From the NCBI RefSeq assembly GCF_020080835.1, contig NC_058166.1:15091043-15155042 (forward strand): a stretch of 64,000 bases of DNA, in the 5' to 3' direction. Origin of the DNA: Cotesia glomerata. Lineage: Eukaryota; Arthropoda; Insecta; Hymenoptera; Braconidae. The position numbers were made by a program, and so were the translations under genes. This document shows positions 43,943 through 54,449 of the stretch, in pieces (position 1 is the first letter of the stretch; every line of letters begins with the position of its first letter). Below the pieces are notes generated by a model. It made no database searches. It worked only from the letters and a program-made list of their open reading frames with translations, and was not told the DNA's origin.

Positions 43943-44708
43943 CACTGATAAAAAACTATCTTCATTGAAAAAAAATATTCTTGACCCAAGATAATTATTT
44001 TGAAGAGAACTAGTTGTCTTACTTCAAGAAATTCTTGTCTTGAATTCATGTTTCTTGGGTTGAGAAATCTAATCACTCCGATCGATGACATTTTTACTTG
44101 ATCCAAGATTATATTATCTTCGATCGTTACAAGTGAATTTTTGATTCAAAAACGATTCTCTTCAATAAAGAATAATTTTATTTAATTTCAAGAATTATTG
44201 ATTGTTGATTCAAGAACAAATTTTTTTATTTATAATGTTATAAGTTTAAATCAGGAAAAAATTGAAGTAAAAAAATTTGTATCACTATATGCCAAAAAAT
44301 ATTTATTAAGGTAGTTGGGTTATGCGATCAAAATTTCAAGAAACTTTCCAAATTTATAATATAAGTAACTAAATGCATAATGCACATGCTGTTAAAATTT
44401 GGAGACGATTTACCACTTCTAACCAAAGATAATTGCAATTGAAAATGACATTTTTACACAGGCGGTATGGGAAAAGAGAGAGAAAACCGCAAAGTTTTAT
44501 TATTTGTGTATTGAAGAAATTTTAAAAATTTAACGAAAAACTAATATTACTTAGATTATTACATGTATAATTACCCTAAAAAATTCTGGAATTCCCTACC
44601 GCATAGTTTTTGAGAAATCAATGATAAACTAGTAAAGTAAACAAATAAACTCATACGTGGAAGTATTTTGGAAATATTTCTTGAATCAAGTCATTTTTTT
44701 TATCAGTG
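43943..44708. mobile_element. MITE with CACTGATAAAAAA ends
   Basis: CACTGATAAAAAACTATCTT at the left and ATTTTTTTTATCAGTG at the right are inverted, with TA outside (43941-43942, 44709-44710). TTGACCCAAG/CTTGGGTTGAG words lie inside. The stretch 44566-44668 (ATTCTGGAATTCCCTACC) also occurs at 62032-62115. Confidence 0.78.
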
Positions 44709-45210
44709 TACATCTTTATTATAATTGTAATTAATATGAATAATATATTGATATGTAGTCATCATTAATAACATAAATAAAAAAGCGTGAAAGTAAAAAT
44801 GGGGCAATCATTAATTTATTTACTATTAAATTAATTATATTAGATTGTCCGTCCAGAAACAGAAAATAATCACCATTTTTTATCATAAAGTTTATCGGGT
44901 ACGCCTTGCGTTCTGTTACCTTTCGTAGGGTGTCTGCATATGCTTTGTATATCTAGAATGAAATTAATATTTTTTTTGTGATACCACATAACTGAACATA
45001 TCTTTCAGGCACGTAGAATATTGTGTTAAAATAAACAGGATCTACAAATAATTCATAGAATAGAGAAGAAAAAAAAGTCATAAAAAGTATCGATATTTCT
45101 TCCATTTTTGACATATCCACTGAAAGAAATTTTGTTTAAAAATTACCGTTAAAATCACGGTAATCATGGGACAAATGACATGACCTAATCATTTGTTGGT
45201 AAGTAAGGTA
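44709..45210. other. unassigned AT-rich DNA
   Basis: No repeat match or gene was recognised. It ends with the TA that borders the next element. Confidence 0.4.
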
Positions 45211-46088
45211 CACGCAAAAAAGAAAAATGTAAAAATTACATTATAAATAGTAATAAGTGTTGCTTCGTATAAAAAACTAGAAAAATTGCAGTTTAAAATA
45301 ATATTTTTGTAAATTCAAACTTTGAATGTTCATTTTCAGAGCTTTCAATCTAATATTTACATTTTACAATGTAATTCATATAAAATCTGTAATATCTGTA
45401 ATTATCTGTAATAATCCCTGGCGGATCTGAAATACCGTAGAATTACGGTATTATACGGTAAAAATACGGTCGATATACTGTATGGCCACCGTAGAATACA
45501 GTAGCATTCTACTTGCACGGTAGTAACCGTAAAACACCGTAACGTACAGTAAAGAACGGTGAAAATACTGTATAGAACGGTAAAATTACGGTATAATTAC
45601 GGTAGCATACGGTGAAATCACGGTAGAAAATATACTTCTGAACTTTCCGCACTACCGTATTCCAATGGTAACCTACCGTCAAATATACGTTATTTTAGCG
45701 ATAAGTTACCGTACAATTACGGTATATTACCGTTCAATTATGGTACTTTAGCGTACAAAAACAGTACTTTTTTACCGGATAATTATAGTATTTTACTAAC
45801 GATTACGGTATTTTACCGTACAATCACGGTATCTTACCGTACAATAACGGTAAATTACTGTACAATCACGGTACTTTGCCGTAAAATCTCCGTAATTTAC
45901 GGTGTCATACTGTATTACGGTAAATCGCTGTACGTACCGTACTCTACCGTACCCTACAGTAAATTTGCCGTACATTACCGTAGTCTACCGCACTTTGGAT
46001 CCATCAGGGATTACAATCTGAAACTGTAATTTTTCCAGTTTTCTATACGGAGCGCCACATTACATTAAATAATGTATTTTTTTCCGTG
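45211..46088. mobile_element. MITE with CACGCAAAAAA / CACGGAAAAAA ends
   Basis: The left end CACGCAAAAAAGAAAAATGT and right end ATGTATTTTTTTCCGTG are inverted, with similarity through TTACATTA. TA lies outside both (45209-45210, 46089-46090). The centre is taken by a second element full of TACGGTA words (45414-46011). No coding. Confidence 0.85.
45414..46011. mobile_element. inner element made of TACGGTA/TACCGTA words
   Basis: It is bounded by CCCTGGCGGATC and GATCCATCAGGG, inverted. In between lie several dozen copies of ACGGTA or TACCGT. TACGGTA spacing predominates on the left and its complement TACCGTA on the right, so the whole can fold back on itself. It is nested in the MITE 45211-46088. 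Confidence 0.85.
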
Positions 46089-46168
46089 TAGTTTTTTGAC
46101 TTTTTTTTCACTAAATTTTACCGTATAGTCTACTGTAAATTTTATTAGGTTCTCGGTAAATTCTATTA

Positions 46169-47131
46169 CACGGAGAAAAAAATTTTGTTATAAGAACTCT
46201 ATAGTAGTTAGTTAGTTGTAAAAAGTTCCAGTAGGTTAACGTTTTCTTATGGTAACAATACCGTTTGGCTCCTGCAACTCTACATCGTTGAGCTCTGAGA
46301 GCTGAACGTTATTTACGTCTCACAACTCTACAGGATCGTTCTGAGACTATAACAAATTTTTGGCAGTCTGATTAATAATTTTTTTTTACGATTTAGTATT
46401 GATAATTTAATAAATACATGCGGCAGAATGAATTTATATTGCCAACAATAATTGTATATGACAAATAAGAATAGTATTATAATAGAAATAAAATAATAAT
46501 AGAACTTATATTACAAATAAAAATTATTTGTAAAATAAAAATATGGTCGTCGTAAAATTATCTTATTTTTTTAATTATATCAATAAATATTGGACATAAA
46601 ATCACTACCGTATATGCACAAGAAAAGATAAATAAACGAAAAAAAATTTTATTTTGTATTAAATGGGGTCTTTTTAATGTATTAAGATAACTTATTACTT
46701 ATCACAATATATTCAACTAATAAATTTAATTAACAGTCACTGCAAATGAACTTTGAAAAACCACAAATACAAAACTGTTCTAACAAAATTCAATTTGACA
46801 AAAAAAAACCTATTTCCTTAAATAAATAAACTGGAAACTTAATTGTCCTCATATATTTTTAATAATATGGATGAGTAACAAAATAATTCTGTTTGTTATT
46901 TTAGAAAGTTATGAAATATGTCAGCACACTCCACTACTGCGCAACGTAGGGCGCTCCCAACTATACCGTTTGGCTCTGAGAACAATCCCGTAGAGCTCTG
47001 AGAGCTCAACAACATTGAGTTATCAGAACTAAATAACATTATGTTACTGTAACTCTACAACGAATAGTAAACTGTGTATAGTTGTGGTAACTCTACAGTT
47101 AGGTTACCAGAACGAAATTTTTTTTTCCGTG
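46169..47131. mobile_element. 963-bp MITE with CACGGAGAAAAAA ends
   Basis: The left end CACGGAGAAAAAAATTTTGT and right end AAATTTTTTTTTCCGTG are inverted, with TA outside (46167-46168, 47132-47133). Near both ends are (G/C)AGAGCTC, CTCTACAG and CCGTTTGGCTC words (46265-46345 and 46960-47100). No coding. Confidence 0.87.
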
Positions 47132-47336
47132 TAGGTCTACCACAAAATAAATGAATTTTTTTGTAATTTTTATTTTAAAAATGGTAATAAACAGAAGGGC
47201 AACATTATGTTGCACGATTACAGTCAATGACACCGTACTTCAAAAGTTTTTCATGAATTTTTCTTAAACTTTTTTGAATACTAAATATTTTTTTAAGATA
47301 TCCAAAATAACAAAATTTTCATTAAATTCGGGACAA

Positions 47337-48027
47337 AAAAAATTAGGAAAACGGTTGACCCTGAAGGCCATCCCTGCAACTTCCCGCTAATTCCATACTT
47401 AGGCGCTTAAAATTGCACCAATGACGTTTTTGAGCTCTTCGAGCTCAAAAATACAATTTATGGGTTATTTTGAGCTCTCCAAACTCAAAAAGATTGTTTT
47501 CCTATGCTTTTGAGCTCTTCGAGCTCAAAAGTCTGATAGGGATGTGATGACACTATTTTTTGAATTTTTAAACCGCAATAACTTTTGAATGAATAAACCT
47601 ATTTTTACGCGGTTAGAGGCATTCGACGCAGTTTTTTAAGCCTCACAAAGAATCTCAAATTTTGAATTGATCGCGCTAGGAATTTCGGAGTTATTCCGAA
47701 AAAACACTTTTTTCAGTTTTCTTTCGTTCACGATATCTCTCGAACGAATCAACCGATTTCGACCGGACTGGTGGCGATCGACGTGGTTTTTTGAGGTTAA
47801 AAGCTGATTAGTTTTTAGAATTGAACCTTTAAGCCGTTTAAAAGTTATTCCAAAAAAACCACATTTGAAAAAAATTTTTTTTTCAGTTTTTTTACGATTT
47901 CTCAAAATCTATAGATCTGAATCGGTTCAAATAGTTTTTAAAATCTAAGTTTGGTCAAGTCCTTTCGAATGGCACCAACCACGATGAGATCGGTCAAGCC
48001 GTTCAAAAGTTATAAGCGGTTCACATA

Positions 48028-48063
<36 letters not shown>

Positions 48064-48213
48064 GACACCGTGACAACCTCACGGGGATAGTCAGGGAAGC
48101 TTCCTGTGACCTTCAAACGTCGAGATCTGATGAAAACTCGATTTTTGCAAAACGGAGTGAAAACAATAACTTCCCGATTTTTGAAAATCTTCGATTTTCT
48201 TAGCGAGAAGTTA
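47337..48213 (+). mobile_element. AACTTCCCGCTAA-family element, copy 5
   Basis: A complete copy with the GAGCTC words, the AACCGATTT modules and the closing TTAGCGAGAAGTTA (one base changed). The AC run is only about 28 bases (48032-48059). It is not nested in a visible larger element. Confidence 0.83.
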
Positions 48214-48837
48214 AAAATATTTATGGAATTATATAGACTAATTTATATCCATTTTTGCCAAAAATATTTATTAACAATTTTTTATTTACATTTAAATTTG
48301 TCCATATGTCTTTTATAAATATTTTCCGTAAGAATCAATATTTTGAAACTCCCATCAATTATTTTTTAAAAATATTTGTTGATAAAAATTCTAACAAACA
48401 CAAGTTTTGTTAAAGTTTAATTTCAAAGTGAGATAGTTATACATTAGAAAACACGACTAGTTATTCACCTCATAGTTTAGTCAAATGAGAAAGCTTTACA
48501 ACACTTGAATCAATTTATCAACACCATATTTCATCTGCGTTTGTATTATTTTAATTTTTCTACACCGGTATTTCGTATTTTTTGTCATAATTTCTTACAA
48601 ATGTGTACCTGTAATTAATTTAATTTCTATTGTAGCTTAAAACCAGATTTTGTAAATAAAAATAGACTGTTAACAACGACCATAGAGATTAAATTTTGAA
48701 TTGTTAATTTATAAACAAAATTTTTTCGTATAATGTACTTTTAAACTTTGAAAATGATTTTAACAGCTATTAAAAACGATAAGTTCAAAATTATTGTTGG
48801 ATTTGCGTTGAAAACTTGGAAAAACTTATTTCCCACA
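48214..48837. other. AT-rich DNA, nothing recognised
   Basis: Sequence without recognisable ends, repeats or exons. Confidence 0.45.
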
Positions 48838-49070
48838 CAGTAAAAAATATTGTGTAAAATCAACACAGTTTGTGTATTAAAAACGGGTGACACGGAATTT
48901 GTGTTGAAATTTTGACACAAACTTTGTGTAACCCCTTTTTAACACAAAGATTATGTTAAAATATCGCCACAAGAGGGTGCAAAAAATCTTACACTTTTAA
49001 AGTGTCAATCTTAACACAAAATAAATGTTAAATAATTTTATTTATTCTAATCAACTGTTTTACACCTATA
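48838..49070. mobile_element. one end of a MITE with AACACAAA words
   Basis: ACACAGTAAAAAATATTGTG begins the block. Words such as TTAACACAAA and TTTGTGTTGAAA recur in both orientations to about 49030. No right terminus was found; the DNA after 49130 belongs to another element. Confidence 0.5.
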
Positions 49071-49453
49071 AATAGTATATTACACTACAAGGGCAGAAAG
49101 TTTGAGATTCCTGCACTGTGCGCCATGATGCCCGAGGCGAAGCCGATTTTTGGATGTACCAATGATTACTCCCGAATAAATTGATATTTCAAGACCGGAT
49201 CTTTTTTATTAGTTTACGAATGCGATGAACTGGGTCCGTATTTCATATCAGTAGCCTAGTTTACGTATTTTTTTTTTAAATTGAATTTTTATTAAAATTT
49301 ATTACGATATAACCGTACAAAGACAAACGAATTTTTCTTATTTGTCACGTGAAAACTATGGCGCCACTTGATAAAGCTTGATTTTTTTAGACTGCGTGCG
49401 CATATAACAAGAAAAAAGGGCGCTGATATTAAAAAAAAAAAAAAAATACTGTA

Positions 49454-50076
49454 AGAAATTACTTAATTATATATTATTATGCTTTACTTGTACACCTCTC
49501 GGTTTTTACAAGGCTGATTCCTCTTTTTCTCCTAGCTCTACGCTTTTTCTATTTCTCATATTGGACCTCAGCAAGTCCCACCCGACACTTCATTTCTACT
49601 TTTAATTTTTGCGGCTGTGGACCGACTTGTGCTTTCTGTACCGTATTTACCCTGAGCCTCACCTTCTCAGGCTGTTAGAACAGAATCATAGGGAAACCAC
49701 AGAGAAAACCTATGATAGTACAGTCGGAGCTGGGCTAAGTCTACAGTGATTGATAAGAAACTCTTCTTTATCGACCACTGGAGCATTAGGCCCCTCTCCT
49801 AGTGTGCAGAGATCCCTCGCGCTAGCCAACGCTGACTAAAGTGGTCACCCATTCAAGTTATTGCTTAAATGTGTGATCGCCCAAGTCAGGCGTGTACCGC
49901 CCGGCTATCTCTGCCACTTCCAGAGGCTGGCAACGTAACGTAACGCACATATTTTTAATGATAATCACTGACAAATATTGGTGCGTACTGGGATCGAACC
50001 CGGGTCCCACTCTTTCGAAAAGCGAGCACCAAGCCAACCAGGCCATTGTCAGCCTTTCAGAAATTACTTAATTATA
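49454..50076 (-). mobile_element. tRNA-headed SINE with a 5S-rRNA-like insert
   Basis: The body 49472-50058 has the 18-bp duplication AGAAATTACTTAATTATA on each side. The minus strand begins with a tRNA-like head and B box GGTTCGATCCC (near 49990), as in the 3169 SINE. Between GCCAGCCTCTGG and GGTTTTCTCTGTGGTTTCC it carries extra DNA absent from the other copies. That insert contains GATCACACATTTAAGCAA then TAACTTGAATGGGTGACCAC (about 49880-49838), which resembles the 5S rRNA internal promoter (AAGTTAAGCAACG ... GGATGGGTGACCGCC) with the middle shortened. The tail is TACAAGTAAAGC. Confidence 0.88.
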
Positions 50077-50414
50077 ATTTTCTTTTTTTTTTATCAGTTG
50101 CACAATTTATTTTTTCTTAAAAAATGAATGAGCGTTACACGGAAAAAAAATCCTATGAAAAATTACTATAGTAACATCGTAATCCAGGAGTAGACTTTCA
50201 GTATCTCGATTTTTACGTTGCTGCCGTCTACAGAATACAATTTGAATTATTGAAAATTACGACGTTATTTAGTAAATTTTTTTTCCGTAAGAGCAAGTGA
50301 ATAAGGACGCATACTATATGTTTTAATAAAAGAGAGACAGAGTCTAGTAGTTTGCGACGCCACCACCGAAAGATGACCAACTACTGTATCGAGGGTCTTA
50401 TTATGTGACTGAAC

Positions 50415-50505
50415 AGAAGCTTTAGATATTCCCTCCGATAGCGTGAGGGGATAAACCTTGGACTTGAGGCGGAGAGGACACCGGGTTCGATTCCTGGATG
50501 ATACA
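50415..50505 (+). repeat. tRNA-like SINE head in the MITE
   Basis: CCGATAGCGTGAGGGGATAA (A-box-like) is followed about 45 bases later by CCGGGTTCGATTCCTGG (B box within a T arm). It resembles the heads at 8340 and 21875 (GGATAGCGTAGAGGG). The body after it is not clearly shared. Confidence 0.7.
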
Positions 50506-50860
50506 GAATTATTTTTTTCTCCTGCCTAAGCCGAAAGTTCAAATACCTTCCGCTTGCACCCGGAATAAAACAGCAGTTTCTATCCTCGGAATAAATGAAC
50601 GCGCACGCGCAATAGTGCCTACATCGGCTCTCACGCATTGTACGTTCTTCTCTTTAACACATACTTTTTCCGTCAGCACTTCATGTTGCGTCATTAGTGC
50701 AATATACTATAATTATAATAAAAATAATGTAATTTAGTGATAATGTGATTTATGATAATGTTTAGTGATAATTTAGTGATAATGTTATAGTTTGAAAATT
50801 TCAAAAATTATCATATTGTACCAAAAAAAGGTTGATTTACATAAAATATGTTAAATCACC

Positions 50861-51268
50861 AAGTCACTAGAATTATTCTTATATTAAAATTATCATCTAA
50901 TATTATTATTAAGATTATCCATAATTATTATGAAATGAATACTTATAATTACTATTAATATTTATCAATATGAATATTTGAAGTTATAACACAAAATTAA
51001 TTTTTTTAATATCTTTACTTAAATAATAATTTTAAATTATTAGTTATGATAATTTTAAATTAAGTCACTAAAATTATTCTTATATTAAAATTATCATCTA
51101 ATATTATTATTAAGATTATCCATAATTATTATTAAATGAATGCTTATAATTACTATTAATATTTATCAAAATGATTATTTAAAGTTATAATAAAAATTAT
51201 TTTGTTATTTTCATAACACTAATTATTTTTTTTAATATCTTTACTTAAATAATAATTTTAAATTGTAT
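50861..51268. repeat. tandem duplication, 201-bp period
   Basis: AAGTCACTAGAATTATTCTT at 50861 and AAGTCACTAAAATTATTCTT at 51062 start two successive AT-rich units that also share AGATTATCCATAATTATTAT and TTTAATATCTTTACTTAAAT. The second unit differs by some substitutions and a short insertion near 51205. Confidence 0.9.
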
Positions 51269-51280
51269 TTTTTCTTGACT

Positions 51281-51540
51281 GGGGGCTCCGCCCCCACCTC
51301 ACGGGGCTTTGCCCCTGGACCCCACCGGGGCTTCGCCCCTGGACCCCTTCCATGATTACCTACGATGCTATTGCATTAAAAGATTCGCGAACTTTCGGCT
51401 TGGCAGGAGAAAAAATAGTATGTGTGACACGGGACGAAAGTACTACATCCTCACCCGCGTGTTTGCCACCCTCGCCTTCGGCTCGGGTGGCAATCACACA
51501 CGCGGGACAGAATGTAGTACTTTCGTCCCTTGTGGCACAA
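51281..51540. other. GC-rich hairpin island
   Basis: Three small hairpins come first: GGGGGCTCCGCCCCC (51281-51295), GGGGCTTTGCCCC (51303-51315) and GGGGCTTCGCCCC (51327-51339), the latter two followed by TGGACCCC. A long inverted repeat follows: GGGACGAAAGTACTACAT (51431-51448) pairs with its complement at 51512-51529. The stem continues inward through CCGCGTGTTTGCCACCC/GGGTGGCAA to a CTTCGG apex at 51476-51481. The frames of 73-89 codons here follow from the symmetric GC-rich sequence. Origin unknown. Confidence 0.85.
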
Positions 51541-51742
51541 TATACTATTTCGGTGACCTTAACTTCTTTTTAATTTGAGTGATAGAAATTTACGATGTTG
51601 CATCGTATAAATTACGATGTTTGAGTTCTGGTCCGGCACTGCAATGTCCTACACTAAAAATTACGATGTTTTCATTGTAATTTTTCATACAATTTTGTTT
51701 CCGTGTATGAGGCTTGCACTTTTAGATTTTCCAAACTTTTTT

Positions 51743-53067
51743 AATTTTTATTCATTATTAATAAACAATAACTCCGAATTTTACGCCTTGACTTCAGGAT
51801 TAAAGATGGCTGCCGTTAAAGCGAGACTGGCGGTGGTTTTAATAAACACATATTAGTATCTAATAAAATTTTATTAAATACTAATAAAATTTTATTCACT
51901 GCAAAACAAATTATATTTATATGTAATTAATATTTATTGACAAGTAGTACTAAAGTAAAAAAAATCCAAATACGCGTTTTTATTCGCTGTGAATAAAATT
52001 GTCTCTCAGTGTAAAGCACTCTCTGATGCTTCGCATCATGAGTCGTGCAATAAAGTAGTCAAAAAAGATACACTGGCCAGCCACAAACGATACTTCTACC
52101 CTATTTCGAAAGTTTTAACAGCAATTTGCAGAAGGTTTTTATGAAAATAAATGAAAGCGACGATCTATGAAGTCAAACATTTTACAGTTTTTTTCATCCA
52201 ACGCGCTGTTAACAAAGCAAAAGTGTAAAACTCATAAAAGTAAAATGTTTTAAGCGACATAAATCCGTTTTTAGTTTGTACAGGTGAGTTTATATTTATA
52301 GAAGACCCTTACTAAATTTATTTTTGGTCATAAATTTAAAAATATATTAAAATGTCGGAAGAGTTATATCTAGGTCAGTTTCTGTTTTTAGTATATATTT
52401 TTTCGATTCTATAAATAAAAATAAATAACGGTAAATATTGTGATATTCAAAAAAATGTCGATAGTGAATCGCGTGCGCCTAGAGGTTAGATGTGGCTGCG
52501 TAGGTCTGGCAGTGCCGCAGGCCGCAGTAGCAGCAGTTCTAAACGACTTGTGTTTATTCTGCTTGAGGTCACTGGTATCGATTAGTGACGTTGCATTTAC
52601 TACCTACTTACCAACGACACGATCAGCTACTACGAATACTAACTACTACTGGTACTAGTACTAGTACTAGTATGAAAATTTGAATATATTTTATGCATAC
52701 ATTTTTAAACTCTGTAACCCTCCAAAGTTTTCAATGTTTTTATATCATGAACTATACTTACATTACATTAGTTATCAAAATTTTTCAAGGTCTGAATGTA
52801 AATTTATAAATTATTATAATACATCCAAGAATATTTAACTCAATATTTAGCAGATTTTAAGCTCAAGGTAAAAAAATTAATCAGGTCAATCAGTAAACAT
52901 ATGACGAAAGCGCTGAAAAGATTGTCAACATCATTATCTTCAAACGTTCTTCATTTTGTTTTTATGAAGTGATGTTAAGACTAAAAATAGCTATTTGAAT
53001 AGTATTATTATTATTATTACTGATTAATTTAAATGAACTTGCCAACTTTGTGGACAATAAATAATTA
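51743..53067. other. unassigned DNA with a GC-richer patch
   Basis: GATGCTTCGCATCATGAGTC (52031) repeats the 14330 element end. The stretch 52440-52670 is CpG- and GC-richer (GCGTGCGCCTAGAGG, GTGCCGCAGGCCGCAG) and unique here, ending in an ACTAGT run (52650-52672). It could be host single-copy sequence, for example an upstream region, but no splice-supported exon was found. Confidence 0.4.
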
Positions 53068-54449
53068 TCTATATTATTAAAAGAATAAGTAAAATTTTTT
53101 GACCAGTGTATTTATGTGATAAAATGGGTTTTTCTGGTTAAATTTGGTATCGTTAGAACGATCTTGACCAAAAGTTGTGCCTTTTCAAGGTTTCATATCA
53201 TTCTTACCAATAGTTACTTTGTGATGATAGGTATTTAATTTAGGCTCCATTCGAAAATGCTCTATCTCTGAATACATCGTTAAGAAATGACCTTGTATTT
53301 TGTGAACTATTGACATTTTTAAAGATATAAGCTCATCCCGATGTTACACTCATCGAGACCTTTTATTTGAGTACCCACATCAATTTTTCATATATTTTAT
53401 ATATTTATATAGTTCACAAATACCATATATATATAATATATAAAAATTGCCATGTGGGTACTTAAATGAAAGGTCTCGATGGGTGTAACATCGGAATGGG
53501 CTTGTATCTTTAAAAATGTCAATAATTAAGAGATGACCCTGTATCTTGTGAACTATTGACATTTTTAAAGATATAAGCTCACCCCGACATTACACTCATC
53601 GAGACCTTTCATTTGAGTACCCACATCAATTTTTCATATATTTTATATATTTATATATTTCACAAATACCATATATATATAATATATAAAAATTGCCATG
53701 TGGGTACTTAAATGAAAGATCTCGATGAGTGTAACATCGGAATGGGCTTGTATCTTTAAAAATGTCAATAATTAAGAGATGACCCTGTATCTTGTGAACT
53801 TTTGACATTTTTAAAGATATAAGCTCACCCCGACATTACACTCATCGAGACCTTTCATTTGAGTACCAACATCAATTTTTCATATATTTTATATATTTAA
53901 CAAATACCCTATATATAAAATATATAAAAATTGCCATGTAGGTACTCAAATGAAAGGTCTCGATGAGTGAAACATCGGAATGGGCTTATATCTTTAAAAA
54001 TGTCAATAATTAAGAAATTGCATTGTATCTTCTAAAATAATGATATTTTTAACAATAATAAGCTCATCTAGATATTACAATCATTAAGAGCTTTCATTTG
54101 AGTACCCACATGCATTTTGATATATTTTTCATATATACATATATATAAATATATGAAAAATTTATGTGGGTACTCAAATGAGAGGTCTCGATGAGTGTAA
54201 TGTCGGGGTGAGCTTATATCTTTAAAAATCTCAATAGTTCACAAGATACAGGGTCATTTCTTAATTATGTATCTAGAAATCGAGTATTTTTCAATGCAGC
54301 CTATCGGTGAGAATGATATGAAACCTTGAAAAGGCACAAATTCAAGTCAAGACCTTTACAATGACATTAAATTTTACTAAAAAAACCGATTTTATCATAT
54401 GACTATCCTGGACACAAAATTTTTCTTATTCTCTTAATAATATATATGA
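53068..54449. mobile_element. Helitron derivative with two 5' ends and four satellite units
   Basis: It starts TCTATATTATTAAAAG (A just before) and ends with the complement of TCATATATATTATTAAGAG. The 230-bp block next to the 5' end in complete copies (GTGCCTTTTCAAGGTTTC, TTCGAAAATGCTC) is present on both sides in opposite orientation. No CTAG hairpin end exists. Four palindromic units lie at about 53310-53525, 53555-53770, 53800-54010 and 54040-54240. The two 60-codon minus frames inside are translations of neighbouring units. Confidence 0.85.

Larger units (their letters stand above)
50138..51705. mobile_element. MITE with CACGGAAA ends, TA duplication and readable empty site
   Basis: CACGGAAAAAAAATCCTATG and its partner CATACAATTTTGTTTCCGTG are inverted, extending through GAAAAATTAC and AACATCGTAA. 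TA flanks both sides (50136-50137, 51706-51707). Joining the flanks restores GAGCGTTATGAGG..., as in the uninterrupted copy near 14465. It carries a tRNA-like segment, a 201-bp tandem duplication and a GC-rich hairpin island. Confidence 0.92.
49130..51742 (+). mobile_element. GCACGCCTCATA-type element, copy E, left-truncated, with two insertions
   Basis: CCAATGATTACTCCCGAA, ACTGGGTCCGTATTTC and GTGAAAACTATGGCGCC follow the order at 13420-13640. The right end ATGAGGCTTGCAC, then TTTTAGATTTTCCAAA (51708-51742), matches 14470-14505. A SINE (49472-50058) and a MITE (50138-51705) split it. Both insertion sites can be read from the intact copy at 14.4 kb. Confidence 0.78.

Noticed and set aside
49838..49880. 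A 5S rRNA gene
   Set aside because: Only parts resembling the internal control region are present, with the middle shortened, inside a SINE with a target duplication.
51309..51578. 73-89-codon frames over the GC-rich island
   Set aside because: They read through hairpin repeats (GGGGCTTCGCCCC), and the symmetric GC-rich sequence lacks stops for compositional reasons.
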